DNA from: JBBROS01 sp965260935
GTDB taxonomy: Bacteria > Pseudomonadota > Alphaproteobacteria > Acetobacterales > Acetobacteraceae
Assembly: GCA_965260935.1 (NCBI GenBank)
Contig: OZ253374.1
Span: 372,001-436,000 of the forward strand
Length of the DNA: 64,000 nt
Direction: 5' to 3'
The notes under the pieces are model-generated. The model searched no databases. It worked only from the letters and a program-made list of their open reading frames with translations, and was not told the origin of the DNA. The position numbers and the translations under genes are program-made. Positions 25,527 through 35,423 of the stretch are shown piece by piece; positions within the stretch are counted from its first letter, which is position 1; each line of letters begins with the position of its first letter.

Positions 25527-26980
25527 CTCGGTCTCAACCGGTCGTCGCAACGCCTGTGTGCGCCGCCCGCAGCGCCTCGTCAAACGCCTCGGCCGGCGTT
25601 CTCCAGCCCAGGGTCTTGCGCGGCCTGCCGTTGAGGGTCGCGCTCACCGCGGCAAGGTCGTCCACGCTGTGCGCGCTCAGGTCGGTGCCCTTCGGGAAGT
25701 ATTGCCGCAGCAGCCCGTTGGTGTTCTCGTTCGTGCCCCGCTGCCAAGGGCTGTGCGGGTCGCAGAAGTAGACCGCAACACCCGTGTCGATCCGCAGCCG
25801 GGCGTGTTGGCTCATCTCCGCCCCCTGGTCCCACGTCAGTGATCGCCGGAGCTGTTCGGGCAAGCTGATGATTGCGCGTGCGATGGCGTCGCGCACCGCT
25901 TCGGCGCCATGGCCGGCGAGCGCAGGCCCGTTCTTGATCGAAGGCCCGGCGCCGTGACCCTCCATGCGCGGCAGGTGCAGCAGCATGGTGAACCGCGTCG
26001 TGCGCTCCACCAGCGTGCCAACTGCGGAACTGCCCAGGCCCAGGATGAGGTCCCCTTCCCAGTGGCCCGGCACCGCACGGTCGGCTGCTTCCGCCGGCCG
26101 TTCGCTGATCATCACCTCAGGCGCAACAAACGATTTGCCTCGGCCCCGCGTGCGCGCCCGCGGCACCCGCAGCGCCCGACCCGTGCGCAGGCAGGCCGTC
26201 AGCTCGCGCCGCAGCGCGCCCCGGCCCTGGATGTAGAGCGCCTGGTAGATCGCCTCGTGGCTGATGCGCATCGTCTGGTCCCCGGGAAAGTCGAGCCGCA
26301 GGCGTTGGGCAATCTGCTGCGGGCTCCACGCCCGCGCCCAGCGCCGGGCCTGCCGAGGCCCATGTCGACGGCCTTTCCAGGGCACGGCCGGTCCAGGCAC
26401 TGCGTCCCCGCCCGGGGCAGCGACCGCGCCGGACAGGCGGTCCTGCACATAGTCCCGCAGCGCTGTGTTGGCGGCCAGCTTCGCCTGCTTCGGCCGGCGT
26501 GCCGACCGCTCCGCGTGCCATTGCGCCGTGGTGGCCCGGTAGTCCAGCTCGCCACCCCGCGTGGCCGCGTTGCGACGCAGCTCACGCGAGATCGCAGACG
26601 CCGCCCGCCCCAGCCGGCGTGCAACCTCCCGCACGCCCAAGCCCTGCGCCCGCAACAGCGCGATCTCCTCCCGCTCGGTAAACGAAAGATACCGTCCCGA
26701 AAGCGGCTTGGCCGAGCGCGACAGGTGCGACGGCGCCATCCCGCCTGCCATTCGGAACCAGCGGAACCCAACCGGCTGCGATACTCCGACCTCCATCGCC
26801 GCGTCCTCGCTCGACAATCCTGCCGCAACAAACGCCCAGAACCGCCGCCGGTGCTCCTGCCGCGCCACGGGAGGGCGCCCCGGCGACCTCAGCTTGTTCC
26901 GTAAAGCCCGATCCGACCGCCGCCGACCCGCCATCCCAACCTCCTCCGTCCAGGTGTTGCGACGACCACTTGAATCCACC
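25527..26980. mobile_element. IS30 family element, copy 1
   Basis: 1454 bp, imperfect terminal repeats sharing ggtcgtcgcaac and target duplication TAG at 25524-25526 and 26981-26983. The encoded protein is identical to that of copy 2 at 43629-45082, which lies in the opposite orientation. Confidence 0.95.
25534..26934 (-). CDS. IS30 transposase, copy 1
   Basis: 466 residues from ATG 26934, preceded by GGAGG; the frame also extends into the terminal repeat. N-terminal helix-turn-helix units (FTEREEIALLRAQGLGVREV, RRLGRAASAISRELRRNAA) bind the ends. DDE core: HWEGDLILGLGSSAVGTLVE, LTWDQGAEMSQHARLR, QRGTNENTNGLLRQYFPKGT, with TLNGRPRKTLGWRTPAEAFD at the end. Intact. Confidence 0.96.
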   Translation of the reverse strand: MAGRRRSDRALRNKLRSPGRPPVARQEHRRRFWAFVAAGLSSEDAAMEVGVSQPVGFRWFRMAGGMAPSHLSRSAKPLSGRYLSFTEREEIALLRAQGLGVREVARRLGRAASAISRELRRNAATRGGELDYRATTAQWHAERSARRPKQAKLAANTALRDYVQDRLSGAVAAPGGDAVPGPAVPWKGRRHGPRQARRWARAWSPQQIAQRLRLDFPGDQTMRISHEAIYQALYIQGRGALRRELTACLRTGRALRVPRARTRGRGKSFVAPEVMISERPAEAADRAVPGHWEGDLILGLGSSAVGTLVERTTRFTMLLHLPRMEGHGAGPSIKNGPALAGHGAEAVRDAIARAIISLPEQLRRSLTWDQGAEMSQHARLRIDTGVAVYFCDPHSPWQRGTNENTNGLLRQYFPKGTDLSAHSVDDLAAVSATLNGRPRKTLGWRTPAEAFDEALRAAHTGVATTG

Positions 26981-27209
26981 TAGCCCTCCGGCTAAGCAGC
27001 CGCGTTAGCTCTGACAGCAATACCGAAAATGTCACGATGCAATGACACTTCTACTCTGGTTAGTCCAGACATAACTTTCTGTGACGCTTGACAGCCCGGC
27101 CCGGAAGGTGTGGCCTAAACTCGTGCGTGCATGCGCCTGCGCGAGAGGCATGGACGTGCGCTCGCGAAACGGCGAAGGTGACATGCTTGATGAAGGAGTC
27201 CCGTTAAGG
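26981..27209. other. Intergenic stretch between IS30 and IS4
   Basis: 229 bases, no coding frame supported. A TTGACA occurs near 27087 but no well-spaced -10 box follows. Confidence 0.35.
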
Positions 27210-28669
27210 CCAATACTGTTCATTTAGGTGGTTAGCCACCCTATATCCGTTGATCAGGTTTTTTTAGGATCGACAGCGATGGCGGGTGTTCCCGCCGGCC
27301 TTCCGGCCGGCGTTCGTGTCAGCGACCACATCAGCCTCGGCGTGATCGCCAAGACGTTCCCGCCGGATCGGGTGCAGCAGGTCCTGGCCGAGACCGGCAA
27401 GACGAGCGAGCGCGAGCGCGATCTGCCGGTTCAGGTGATGATCTACTACGCCATCGCCATGGCGCTGTACATGGGGTCCAGCACCCGCGAGGTGCTGCGC
27501 TGCTTGCTAGAAGGCTTGCGCTGGCTGTGGGGCGCCGACGCGGTCAAGGTGGCGGGCAAGAGCGGCATCTCGCAGGCGCGCAGCCGCCTGGGCGAGATGC
27601 CGCTGCGCCGGCTCTTTGAGCAGGTCGTGCAGCCGGTGGCGACGCGCGCCACCAAGGGGGCGTGGTATCGAGAGTGGCGGCTGGTGAGCCTGGACGGCTC
27701 CAGCCTGGATGTGGCCGACACGGCCGAGAACGGCGCCTGCTTCGGCTATCCGGGTGCCAGCCGCGGCGAGAGCGCCTTTCCGCAGCTCCGTTTCGTCGCG
27801 CTGGTGGAGAACGGCACGCACGTGCTGTTCGGCGCCAAGCTGGGCGGTTGCGCGGATGGCGAGACGACGCTGGCCCATGGCGTGGTGCCGGCGCTGCGGA
27901 CGGGCATGCTGTGCCTGGCCGACCGATACTTCTTTGGCTATGCGTTGTGGCAGACAGCGGCCGCTACCGGTGCCGACCTGCTGTGGCGGGTAAGGAGCAA
28001 CCTGCGCCTGCCGCGCGCCGCGGTGCTGGCGGACGGGTCTTATCTGTCCGTGGTGTATCCGAGCGAGAAGGACCGGCGCCATGCGACCAACGGCGTGCGG
28101 GTGCGCGTGGTGGAATATCGGCTGGAGGGGGTGGCCGACGCTGAGCCGCTGTATCGTCTCGTGACCACGATCCTGGACGAGGCGCAGGCGCCTGCCGCGG
28201 ACTTGGCTGCCCTGTATCATGAGCGCTGGGAGATTGAGGGCGCGCTGGCCGAGCTGAAAACGCAGCTGCGCGGGGCACAGGTCGTGCTGCGCAGCAAGAC
28301 CCCGGACTTGGCGCGCCAGGAGTTCTGGGGCCTGCTGCTGGCGCACTTCGCCGTGCGCGGGCTCATGCACGAGGCGGCGCTGCGGGCCGACGAGGACCCG
28401 GATCGTTTGTCGTTCCTGCATGCCGTGCGCGTGGTGCGCCGCAAGCTGCCGCTGCTTGCGGCTTTTCCCCCCTCGGGACAGGCTCGCCCTGCATAAGGAG
28501 GTACTGGACGAGATCCTGGAGGAGCGTGTGGCGAGTTCCCGGGGCCGGCAGGTGCCGCGCGGGGTCAAGCGCAAGATGAGCGGCTACCCGCTGCGCCCTC
28601 GCACGCCACAGCCGACCACGCGCATCGACTTCAACGCCGCCATCCGAATCACAAAGTGAACAGTATTGG
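27210..28669. mobile_element. IS4 family element
   Basis: About 1460 bp between inverted copies of ccaatactgttca (27210 onward and complement ending 28669). Target duplication not resolved. Holds one frameshifted transposase. Confidence 0.75.
27279..28659 (+). pseudogene. IS4 family transposase, frameshifted near the C-terminus
   Basis: About 405 residues in the main frame from ATG 27279. Motifs: IYYAIAMALYMGSSTREVLR, KSGISQARSRLGEMPLRRL, first Asp in EWRLVSLDGSSLDVADT, second in GMLCLADRYFFGYALW, and YHERWEIEGALAELKTQLRG with the YREK-type Glu. At a C6 run (28467-28472) one base is gained or lost; the last ~60 residues (HKEVLDEILEERVASSRGR, RKMSGYPLRPR) continue in the next frame to the TGA at 28659. 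Confidence 0.88.
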
Positions 28670-28678
28670 AGCTAACCG

Positions 28679-29100
28679 ATGTTCCTGAGCGAGTCTGGGC
28701 GTCATAGCCGGGAGTTGATGCTGAAGGCCGTCGAACGGCTGGAAGCTGGCGAGCGCGCAAGCGCCTTGGCAATCGAGCTGAACCTCCAGCGAACGATCAT
28801 CTGTCACTGGCGTGACCGGTTCCGCGCGAACGGCGCGGAGGCGCTGACGAGCAAGCGCGGGCGCCCGCGCACGCCGGAGGTCCTTGCGGCGGTGGGCGTG
28901 CGTGCGGCGCGAGCCAAAGGCGGATAGCTTGGCCCAGGCGCGAGCCCAGATTGCCGAGTTGGAGCGAAAGGTTGGCCAGCAACAGCTGGAGCTGGATTTT
29001 TTTACCGGCGCCTTGCAGCACATGGAGGGTTCACGCCTGCCGAGCGACGCGCCTGGCGTGACAGCGTCTTCGCCTACACCCAGGCGGTGACGCGCTCGCA
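28679..29100 (+). pseudogene. IS3-type OrfA fragment, frameshifted
   Basis: Helix-turn-helix part LKAVERLEAGERASALAIEL, TIICHWRDRFRANGAEAL, then a one-base shift near 28912 into the leucine-zipper part AQIAELERKVGQQQLELDFF with GALQHMEGSRL. This is the usual OrfA layout (HTH plus coiled coil) of IS3 elements. The matching OrfB on this strand is missing. Confidence 0.7.
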
Positions 29101-29119
29101 AGGCGCGCCGGGAGCAGGG

Positions 29120-29938
29120 TGATCCTCCCCGGCTTCCGTGGAGTGCTTACGCTACGCTCTGTGCTCTCTGTTCTGCCTCGTCGGGCGTCCTACAGCCCAG
29201 GCCCGAGTGCAAGCGTTGTCGATTGTAGAAGCCTTCCACGTAGGCGAACAGGTCTCGCCTGGCTTTGTCGTGGGTGGCGTAGGCCCGGTGATGGACCAGT
29301 TCCGTCTTGAGGGCGTGAAAGAAGCTCTCCATGGGGGCGTTGTCCAGCGCGTTGCCCCGCCGGCTCATGGACGGGGTGATGCCTGCCGCCTGGAGCGCAT
29401 CCTGGTGGTCCGTGCGGGCATGTTGGATGCCGCGATCCGAATGTTGGATCAGCCCGGGTGCGGGCCGGTGGCGCCGGACGGCCATCATGAGCGCCGACGT
29501 GGCCAGCTCGGCGCGCAGGTGGTCGCGCATGGACCAGCCGACAACCTTGCGCGTGTGCAGGTCCATGATGGCCGCCATGTAGAGCCAGCCCTGGCCCGTA
29601 GGGATGTAGGTCAAATTCGCCAACCAGACCTGGTTCGGTCTGCTGGCCGTGAACTCGCGGCCCAGCAGGTTGGGGGCGGAACCCGCCGCCGCTTCTCCCG
29701 TCTGCCCCTACCGCCGGATCCAGCGCGAGATCAGGGGGTGGTGGATGCCCAGCTCGGCCGCCCCCGACATCGCCGTCCGGCCCGTGCTGGTGACCATGTC
29801 CACCGCCTGACGCCGATGTTCGTCCGTGCAGGTCCGCGGCTTGGCCGCATGTGGCCCCGGTTCTCTCGTCTGCTCTTCCATCGCTCGCCTCCTGCTCGAA
29901 CCTGGCCTCGAAAGCCCCACGGAGACGATGGAAGATCA
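29120..29938. mobile_element. IS3 family element, internally deleted
   Basis: Ends of the TG...CA type: left TGATCCTCCCCGGCTTCCGT, right (reverse complement) TGATCTTCCATCGTCTCCGT, followed by GG.G.GCTT on both. 819 bp rather than the expected 1.2-1.3 kb. Flanking triplets ggg and cga do not match, so no target duplication remains. Confidence 0.7.
29147..29882 (-). pseudogene. IS3 transposase with OrfA start and OrfB end joined by a deletion
   Basis: OrfA N-terminus from ATG 29882 (EHRRQAVDMVTSTGRTA, GAAELGIHHPLISRWIRR) stops at 29708. OrfB catalytic end follows to 29147: ANLTYIPTGQGWLYMAAIMD, GLIQHSDRGIQHARTDH, ITPSMSRRGNALDNAPMESF (DDE region), YNRQRLHSGLGCRTPDEAEQ. The OrfA zipper and OrfB N-terminus (about 400 bp) are absent. 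Confidence 0.8.
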
Positions 29939-30010
29939 CGACAAGAGCCGACGAGCACGCGTGGCGTCAGGCGGTCTGCCAATCGGCAATCCTGCCCTGT
30001 CATTCTGTCG

Positions 30011-31525
30011 TCACTGCCGCTTCAGCCCCCGCACCCGGATCAGCCCGTCAGGAACTTGGACGAAGCCGGTCAGATTCGTCCTCATCCCCACAACGTTCGT
30101 CGTCGTCCAGAGATAGACTAATGGCATGTCTTGCCGCTCAATCGTCCAGAACTTGGCGTAGAGATCGCGCCGCGACGTCACATCGGTGATCCGGCGCGCC
30201 TGGTCGAGCAGGGCGTCAGCCTCCTTGTTCGACCAATGGCCGTAGTTGAACGTGCCGCCGGTATGTAGTTGTTGCCACATGTTGCCGTCCGGATCGACAC
30301 GGCCGGACCAGCCGATCAGGAATGCTTGGAAGTCGCCAGAATAGCCCGAGTGCAGAGCGGAGGCGAACTCCATAACTTTAAGCCTCACGTCGAATCCCCC
30401 CTCGCCGGCCATCGCCTGAATTACCTCGGCGACCTGCTGCGAGTCGGAGGCGTTGGTGACGGTTAGCGTGAGCGGGACCGGCAAAGGCACGCCTGCCTGC
30501 CTTAGCAGAACCTTGGCGCGGGCCAGGTCGCGCGGCGGGACGGCGGGCGACTGGATGAAGTAGGGCGAACTGGGGGGGTTGGCCTGGATGGCCGGGGTGA
30601 AAAGCCCCTCATAGACAACCTGATTCAACGTGGCCCGGTCGAGCGACGCCTCGAACGCCTGGCGCACGAGGGCGCTCTGGCCTGTAGAGAGGGCGCCAGC
30701 CGGGCCGTTGGCCAAGTTGAAGTTGACACCGGTGTAGGCGAGGCCGGGTCCAATTGCCAGCTTGACGTTCGGGTCGCGGCGCAGGGTCGGGACGTCGGTG
30801 GGCAGGATCTGCTCGACCAAGTCGAGGCTGCCGGCCTGTAGGTTAGCGACCCGTACGGCGGCGTTGGGCATCGGGCGGTAGACGATGCGGTCGAAGTGGT
30901 AGTTCCCGGCGTCCCAGTATTGCGGAAAGCGGTGCAGCACGATGCTGTCCTGGGCGACACGGCTCTCAAACTTGTAAGGACCGGCGCAAACCGGGTTGCG
31001 GGCGAAATCGGTTCCTTCGGCCTCGGCTGCCTTGGGCGAGACCATGATTCCAGCACGGTCGGCGAGCATGCTTAGCAGTGGGGCACTGGGCGCCTTGAGG
31101 ATCAGGCGGATGTGCAACGGGTCCAACACCTCCATGGACTGGATGGCGTTCACCTCACCCCGGCGCATGCTGCCTTGCAGAGTGAGGTCGCGGTTCAGCT
31201 TGTAGCGTACCGCCTCGGCGTCGAATGGAGTGCCGTCCTGGAACACGACTCCCTGGCGCAAGGTGAGGACAAGGTGGGTCGGATCCTCGTAGCGCCATTC
31301 CGTCGCGAGCTGCGGCACCAAGTTAAGATGCTCGTCGATATCGATCAGCTTGTCGCACATTGCGGCATAAACGATCCGCCCGACGTAGGAGGAACCTAGC
31401 GTAGGGTCGAGCACGTCCGGGTCCTCGCGCAAGCCGATGGTCAGCGTGGATTGCGCCAAGGCAGGAGAGGCGAGCAGCAAGGCGGCGAGGACGACCGGGA
31501 AGCGGAACATGCGGCTGGCTTTCAC
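30011..31525 (-). CDS. Peptide/nickel-type ABC transporter substrate-binding protein (SBP_bac_5)
   Basis: 504 residues, complete. Signal peptide MFRFPVVLAALLLASPALAQ at the N-terminus directs it to the periplasm. Family motifs: LTIGLREDPDVLDPTLGSSY, VPQLATEWRYEDPTHLVLTL, GVVFQDGTPFDAEAVRYKLN, NPVCAGPYKFESRV, LVRQAFEASLDRATLNQVVY. Ligand unknown. The start overlaps the DUF1028 stop (ATGA), so the two are co-translated; permease and ATPase genes, expected next, were probably lost where the IS3 remnants begin at 29938. Confidence 0.93.
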   Translation of the reverse strand: MKASRMFRFPVVLAALLLASPALAQSTLTIGLREDPDVLDPTLGSSYVGRIVYAAMCDKLIDIDEHLNLVPQLATEWRYEDPTHLVLTLRQGVVFQDGTPFDAEAVRYKLNRDLTLQGSMRRGEVNAIQSMEVLDPLHIRLILKAPSAPLLSMLADRAGIMVSPKAAEAEGTDFARNPVCAGPYKFESRVAQDSIVLHRFPQYWDAGNYHFDRIVYRPMPNAAVRVANLQAGSLDLVEQILPTDVPTLRRDPNVKLAIGPGLAYTGVNFNLANGPAGALSTGQSALVRQAFEASLDRATLNQVVYEGLFTPAIQANPPSSPYFIQSPAVPPRDLARAKVLLRQAGVPLPVPLTLTVTNASDSQQVAEVIQAMAGEGGFDVRLKVMEFASALHSGYSGDFQAFLIGWSGRVDPDGNMWQQLHTGGTFNYGHWSNKEADALLDQARRITDVTSRRDLYAKFWTIERQDMPLVYLWTTTNVVGMRTNLTGFVQVPDGLIRVRGLKRQ

Positions 31526-32226
31526 AAGCGTTGGCCGTGCTGGGCGATGTCGGAGTCGATGACGGCCCGGTCGAGGGTGCCGGCCGGGTCGTCGCGGCCG
31601 GCGAGGTGGCGGCGGAACACCGCAAAGCGCTCAAGGCTGACGCGATGGAGCCGGCGCAGTTCTGAGAGCGGGTCGGAATGGTCGTCGGCGCGGATGTCGA
31701 GGTCGGGACAGGGGTCGGCGAGGTGAATGCGGAGTGCCGCGCTCTGGCGTCCGCGCTTGTCGCCGCCGGCGTCCTCTGCGGCCTGGAGCGCGGCGAGGAG
31801 GCGCTGAGCCAGGTCGCCGCTGGCGGAGAGATAGCCTTGCAGCAGGGTGTCGAGCACCTGCAGGCCGGCCAGCATGTTTCCGGCTACGCTAACTCCTGGG
31901 CCATCGCGGTGTCCGGCGTGCGCGACGCAGCCTGCGCCGGTGTGCTGGGCGGTCTGGCCCTGGGCATCAATGGCGTGGAATTGGCGTTGGTCGCGCCCTG
32001 GATCGGGGGCGACGAGACGTTCGACCACTTGCTGGGCCGAGGCGCCGTCGCGCAGCATGGCAAGCCCCATTGGGCCGTACATCGGATTCACCAGGGCTTG
32101 GGTCGAAACTGCGCCGACCCGGCCCTCGGCATAGGTGCAGATGGCGCCGACGGCGAAGAAGCGGGACGCGACGGCGGCGCCGAACGCGCCCGTCGATGGG
32201 TCCTGCGCGAGGATGGAGAAGGTCAT
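31522..32226 (-). CDS. DUF1028 family protein (Ntn-hydrolase-like)
   Basis: 234 residues from ATG 32226; the frame extends upstream but the family begins at MTFSILAQDPSTGAFGAAVA. Other family motifs: GRVGAVSTQALVNPMYGPMG, RQFHAIDAQGQTAQHTGAGC, GVSVAGNMLAGLQVLDTLL, ALRIHLADPCPDLDIRADDH. DUF1028 proteins resemble Ntn hydrolases and are often encoded with peptide transporters, as here. Function unproven. Confidence 0.9.
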   Translation of the reverse strand: MTFSILAQDPSTGAFGAAVASRFFAVGAICTYAEGRVGAVSTQALVNPMYGPMGLAMLRDGASAQQVVERLVAPDPGRDQRQFHAIDAQGQTAQHTGAGCVAHAGHRDGPGVSVAGNMLAGLQVLDTLLQGYLSASGDLAQRLLAALQAAEDAGGDKRGRQSAALRIHLADPCPDLDIRADDHSDPLSELRRLHRVSLERFAVFRRHLAGRDDPAGTLDRAVIDSDIAQHGQRL

Positions 32227-32359
32227 GCCGCAATTTTGGCCCGGCCTGCGGAACCGGGCAAGCGCGTTGTCCCAGCTTGCCGCTTCGCGACATGCTGTCC
32301 TACGCTGCTCCCAGGGCTTTCGCACCAAGGTTTCCGTTCTGCGGAGCGTGACGATCTGC

Positions 32360-33815
32360 TGTAATCGGCGTAGCGGGGGTTTTCCAGCCAAGCGTCTGGC
32401 GCGGTCTCCCGTTCAGGGCTGCTGCTGCCGCCGCCAAGTCGTCCGGACCGTGGGCGCCCAGGTGCGTGCCGTTCGGGAGATACTGCCGCAGCAGGCGATT
32501 GGTGTTCTCGTTGGCGCCACGCTGCCCCTCGGCATCGCCCTTCGGCGATGCCGCCCTGGCGGGACGGATCGCTGCGCGATGGCTGTGCGGATCGCAGAAG
32601 TAGATCGCCAGGCCCGTGTCGACCCGCAGCCGAGCGTGCTGCGCCATTTCCGATCCTTGGTTCCAGGTCAGCGGCCGGCGCAGTTGTTCCGGCAGGGTCG
32701 TGATCTCGCGCGCAATCGCGTCGCGCACCGCCTCGGCGCCATGCCCGGCCAGCGCGGGGCCGTTCTTCTCGCGCGGTCCCTCGCCATGGCCCGGCATCGG
32801 CGGCAGGCGCAGCAGCATCGTGAACCGCGTCGTGCGCTCTGCCAGGGCGCCAATGGCGGAGCTGCTCAGGCCCAGGATGAGGTCTCCTTCCCAGTGGCCC
32901 GGTATGGCGCGGTCAGCGGCCTCCGCCGGGCGCTCGCTGATCAGGACCTCCGGGGTGACGAACCCTTTGCCGCGGCCTCGCGTGCGCGCTCGCGGCGCCC
33001 GCAACGCCCGTGCCCCGTGCGCAGGCACGCCGTCAGCTCGCGCTTCAGCGCGCCCCGGCCCTGGATGTAGAGCGCCTGGTGGAGCGCCTCGTGGCTGACG
33101 CGCATCGTGCCGTCGCCTGGGACGTCCACCCGCAAGCGCTGCGCAATCCGCTGCGGGCTCCATGCCATAGCCCATCGCCGGCTCTGCCGTCGCCCATGCC
33201 GCCGTCCTTTCCACGGCGCAACCGTCGGGCCGGGCGCCGCGGCCCCGCCCGGAGCGGCCACGGCGCCAGCGAGCCGCTCCTGCACATATGGCCGCAGCGC
33301 CGGGGCAGTAACCAGCTTGGCAGGCTTCGGGCGACGTCCCGCCCGCTCCGCGTGCCACTGCGCGGCGGTCGCCCGGTAATCCAGGTTGCCGCTTCGCGTC
33401 GCCGCGTTCCGCCGCAGCTCCCGCGACACCGTGGACGGCGAACGCCCCAGGCAGCGAGCGGCTTCGCACGCCCAGGCCCTGGGCCCGCAACAGCGCGATC
33501 TCCTCCCGCTCGGCAAACAACAGGGAGCGCCCCGACAGCGGCTTCGACGAGCGCGACACGCGCGACGGCGCCATCCCGCCTCCTACCCGGAACCACCGGA
33601 ACCCGGCCGGCTGCGATATCCCCACCACCATCGCCGCGTCCTCGCCCGACAAGCCATCGGCGATCAACGCCCAGAACTGCCGACAATCCTCCCGCCGCGC
33701 CACCCCCGGCCGCCCCGGCGACCTCAGCTTCTTCCGCAAAGCCCGATCCGAACGCCGCCGACCCGCCATCGCTTCCGCCCTCCTCAAGGCATTGCGACGA
33801 CCACGTGAATCCACC
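32360..33815 (-). pseudogene. IS30 family element/transposase, third copy, degraded
   Basis: Divergent from the two intact IS30 copies. The right repeat ends at 33815 (gtgaatccacc); the left repeat is missing. The transposase runs in two frames: AEREEIALLRAQGLGVR, then RSPSTVSRELRRNAATR and SPQRIAQRLRVDVPGDGT in another frame, then HWEGDLILGLSSSAIGALAE back in the first, so two compensating shifts (about 33460 and 33010). After ALNGRPRQTLGWKTP the C-terminus is lost. A 51-nt in-frame insert follows CDPHS. Confidence 0.85.
32527..32583. repeat. In-frame hairpin insert in IS30 copy 3
   Basis: Intact IS30 copies read CDPHSPWQRGTNENTN; here CDPHS is followed by HRAAIRPARAASPKGDAEG then QRGANENTN, a net gain of 17 codons. 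The DNA contains ggcatcgcc-cttc-ggcgatgcc (32531-32552), a perfect 9-bp stem, and a second weaker one (atcgctgcgcgat, about 32569-32581). Unrelated in sequence to the element copies A-C but the same net length. Confidence 0.65.
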
Positions 33816-33816
33816 A

Positions 33817-33996
33817 ATGCCGCTTCAACTGGACATTGAGACCGCCGCCATCGATGTAGCCTCTGTTATTCAAGGTATGCTCGATACGGCAGATGAGCGG
33901 CGAGACTTTGAATGGGATGCCTTGGCTGCACGAGTCCGTCGCGCTGTGTCCGGCTATTTGAGGGCAAGACCGCCCGGCGTTCAGGCCAATGAATAG
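33817..33996 (+). CDS. Small hypothetical protein, 59 residues
   Basis: MPLQLDIETAAIDVASVIQG then an acidic helix ADERRDFEWDALAARVRRAV. No family recognised. Its start abuts the IS30 right end, so the original N-terminus may differ. The stop overlaps the next start by eight bases (ATGAATAG), which suggests co-translation with the following HTH gene. Confidence 0.5.
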   Translation: MPLQLDIETAAIDVASVIQGMLDTADERRDFEWDALAARVRRAVSGYLRARPPGVQANE

Positions 33997-34273
33997 CCAG
34001 CGCCGGACTGTCGCCCTGCTGCGCGGGCTTGGCGTGCCGCCGGAAGAGATCGCCCGCGAGGTCGGGTGTGGCTATAGCACGCTGCGCCGGCGTTTCGCAG
34101 CCGAGCTGGCGCATGGCCGTGGCGCTTTGATGCTAGAGTCGGGTCTCGCGTGGCGCAGCGGGCGTTGCAGGGCAACATCGCTGCCGCGGTTGATCGTGGA
34201 CCCGATAGAAGCCGGCGAAGCCAGCCAGCCATTGCCGCCGCCACTGGTTTTCGAACCGGGGCAGCAAGCGTGA
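33989..34273 (+). pseudogene. Phage-type helix-turn-helix protein, frameshifted
   Basis: The N-terminus RRTVALLRGLGVPPEEIARE, VGCGYSTLRRRFAAELAHGR is a helix-turn-helix of the kind found in small phage-associated proteins of Rhodospirillales. A shift near 34130 moves the continuation (ARVGSRVAQRALQGNIAAAV) to another frame. The stop overlaps the next GTG (GTGA). Confidence 0.55.
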
Positions 34274-34451
34274 CCGGCCGTCAGCTCAAGCCACCTGCCG
34301 CGCCAGGCTGGCGGCCCGAGACCGAAAAGGTAATTCGGGAGGCTCTTGTCGGGTTCCGGGGTGGTGATCCGGGTGGTGCCATTGGCGGGTATCTGGTGTG
34401 ATGGCTGGAGTGCGAGCAGCCAACCGGCTTGCGCGAGGAGCCTTTGCCATC

Positions 34452-35423
34452 ATGCCTGCATCCGACTTGGTCAATCTTTCCGGGCTGATGGACGATGCCA
34501 AGTGCTTCGCCTTTGTGCGCCAGCACCGCTGGCCGGGAGGCGTGCGCTGCCCTGGATGCGGCGGTTCCTTGGTTATCCGGGACGGGTGCGACGACACGCA
34601 GCCGCATCGTCAGCGCTACCGCTGCAAGGCGTGTGCTGGGCGCTTCGACGATCTGACCGGCACGGTGCTGGCCGGACACTACCAGCCGCTGCGGGTGTGG
34701 GTGCTGTGCCTCTACTTCATGGGATTGAACCTCTCGAACCGGCAGATCGCAGGCGAGCTGGGCTTGGCTGCTTCGGACGTGCAGGTCATGACGGAGCAGC
34801 TACGCCACAGGCTGGTCGCCAAAACGCCACTGGTGAAGCTGACAGGCAAGGTCGAGATCGACGAGGTCTACGTGGTGGCCGGGCACAAGGGCCAGCCGGC
34901 GGCGGTGGCTAAAAGGGGCGGCTTGCACGATGCCGCCGGCTGGCAGGCGCGCCGGGCCGCGGCACGCTGGAAAAGGACAAGCCGCCCATCCTCGGCCTGA
35001 TCCAGCGCGGCGGACAGGTCGCGCTGCACATGCTGGCCAACGTGCGAGCCGCCACAATCAAGCCGATCATCACAGCTGCCGTCACCCCGGGCAGTCTCGT
35101 CCACACGGACGAATACAGCATCTACGCCCACCTGCCAGCTTGGGGCTACGGGCACAAGACCGTCTGCCACGGGCGCGGCGAGTATGCCCGCGACGAGGAC
35201 GGGGATGGCTTCTGCGAGCGACGAGGACGGGGATGGCTTCTGCGAGGTCCACGTCAACACGATCGAGGGTTTTTGGTCGCTGCTGCGCTCGTGGTTGCGC
35301 CCGCACCGGGGCATCTCACAAGACAAGCTGCCGGACTACCTCAGCTTCTTTCAATTTGTGCACAATGCGCGCCGACGCGGCAAAGTCTTGCTCAGCGCCC
35401 TTGTTGCAGCCCTGGTCACATGA
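34452..35423 (+). pseudogene. IS1595 transposase (ISXO2-like) with two frame breaks
   Basis: Zinc ribbon CPGCGGSLVIRDG...RCKACAGRFDDLTGTVLAG, then KVEIDEVYVVAGHKGQP (first acid). A shift near 34945 moves RGTLEKDKPPILGLIQRGGQ and VHTDEYSIYAHLPAWGYGHK (second Asp) to another frame; a 28-bp tandem duplication (35191-35246) shifts it again to VHVNTIEGFWSLLRSWLRPH (DDxN/E end). ATG 34452 chosen. Inactive as read. Confidence 0.88.
35191..35246. repeat. 28-bp tandem duplication inside the IS1595 transposase
   Basis: The unit cgacgaggacggggatggct + tctgcgag occurs twice without spacer at 35191-35218 and 35219-35246. 28 is not a multiple of three, so the frame is lost. Identical copies suggest a recent replication slip. 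Confidence 0.9.

Noticed and set aside
27085..27125. TTGACA upstream of IS4 as a promoter
   Set aside because: The nearest -10-like sequence is more than 20 bases away, outside the usual spacing.
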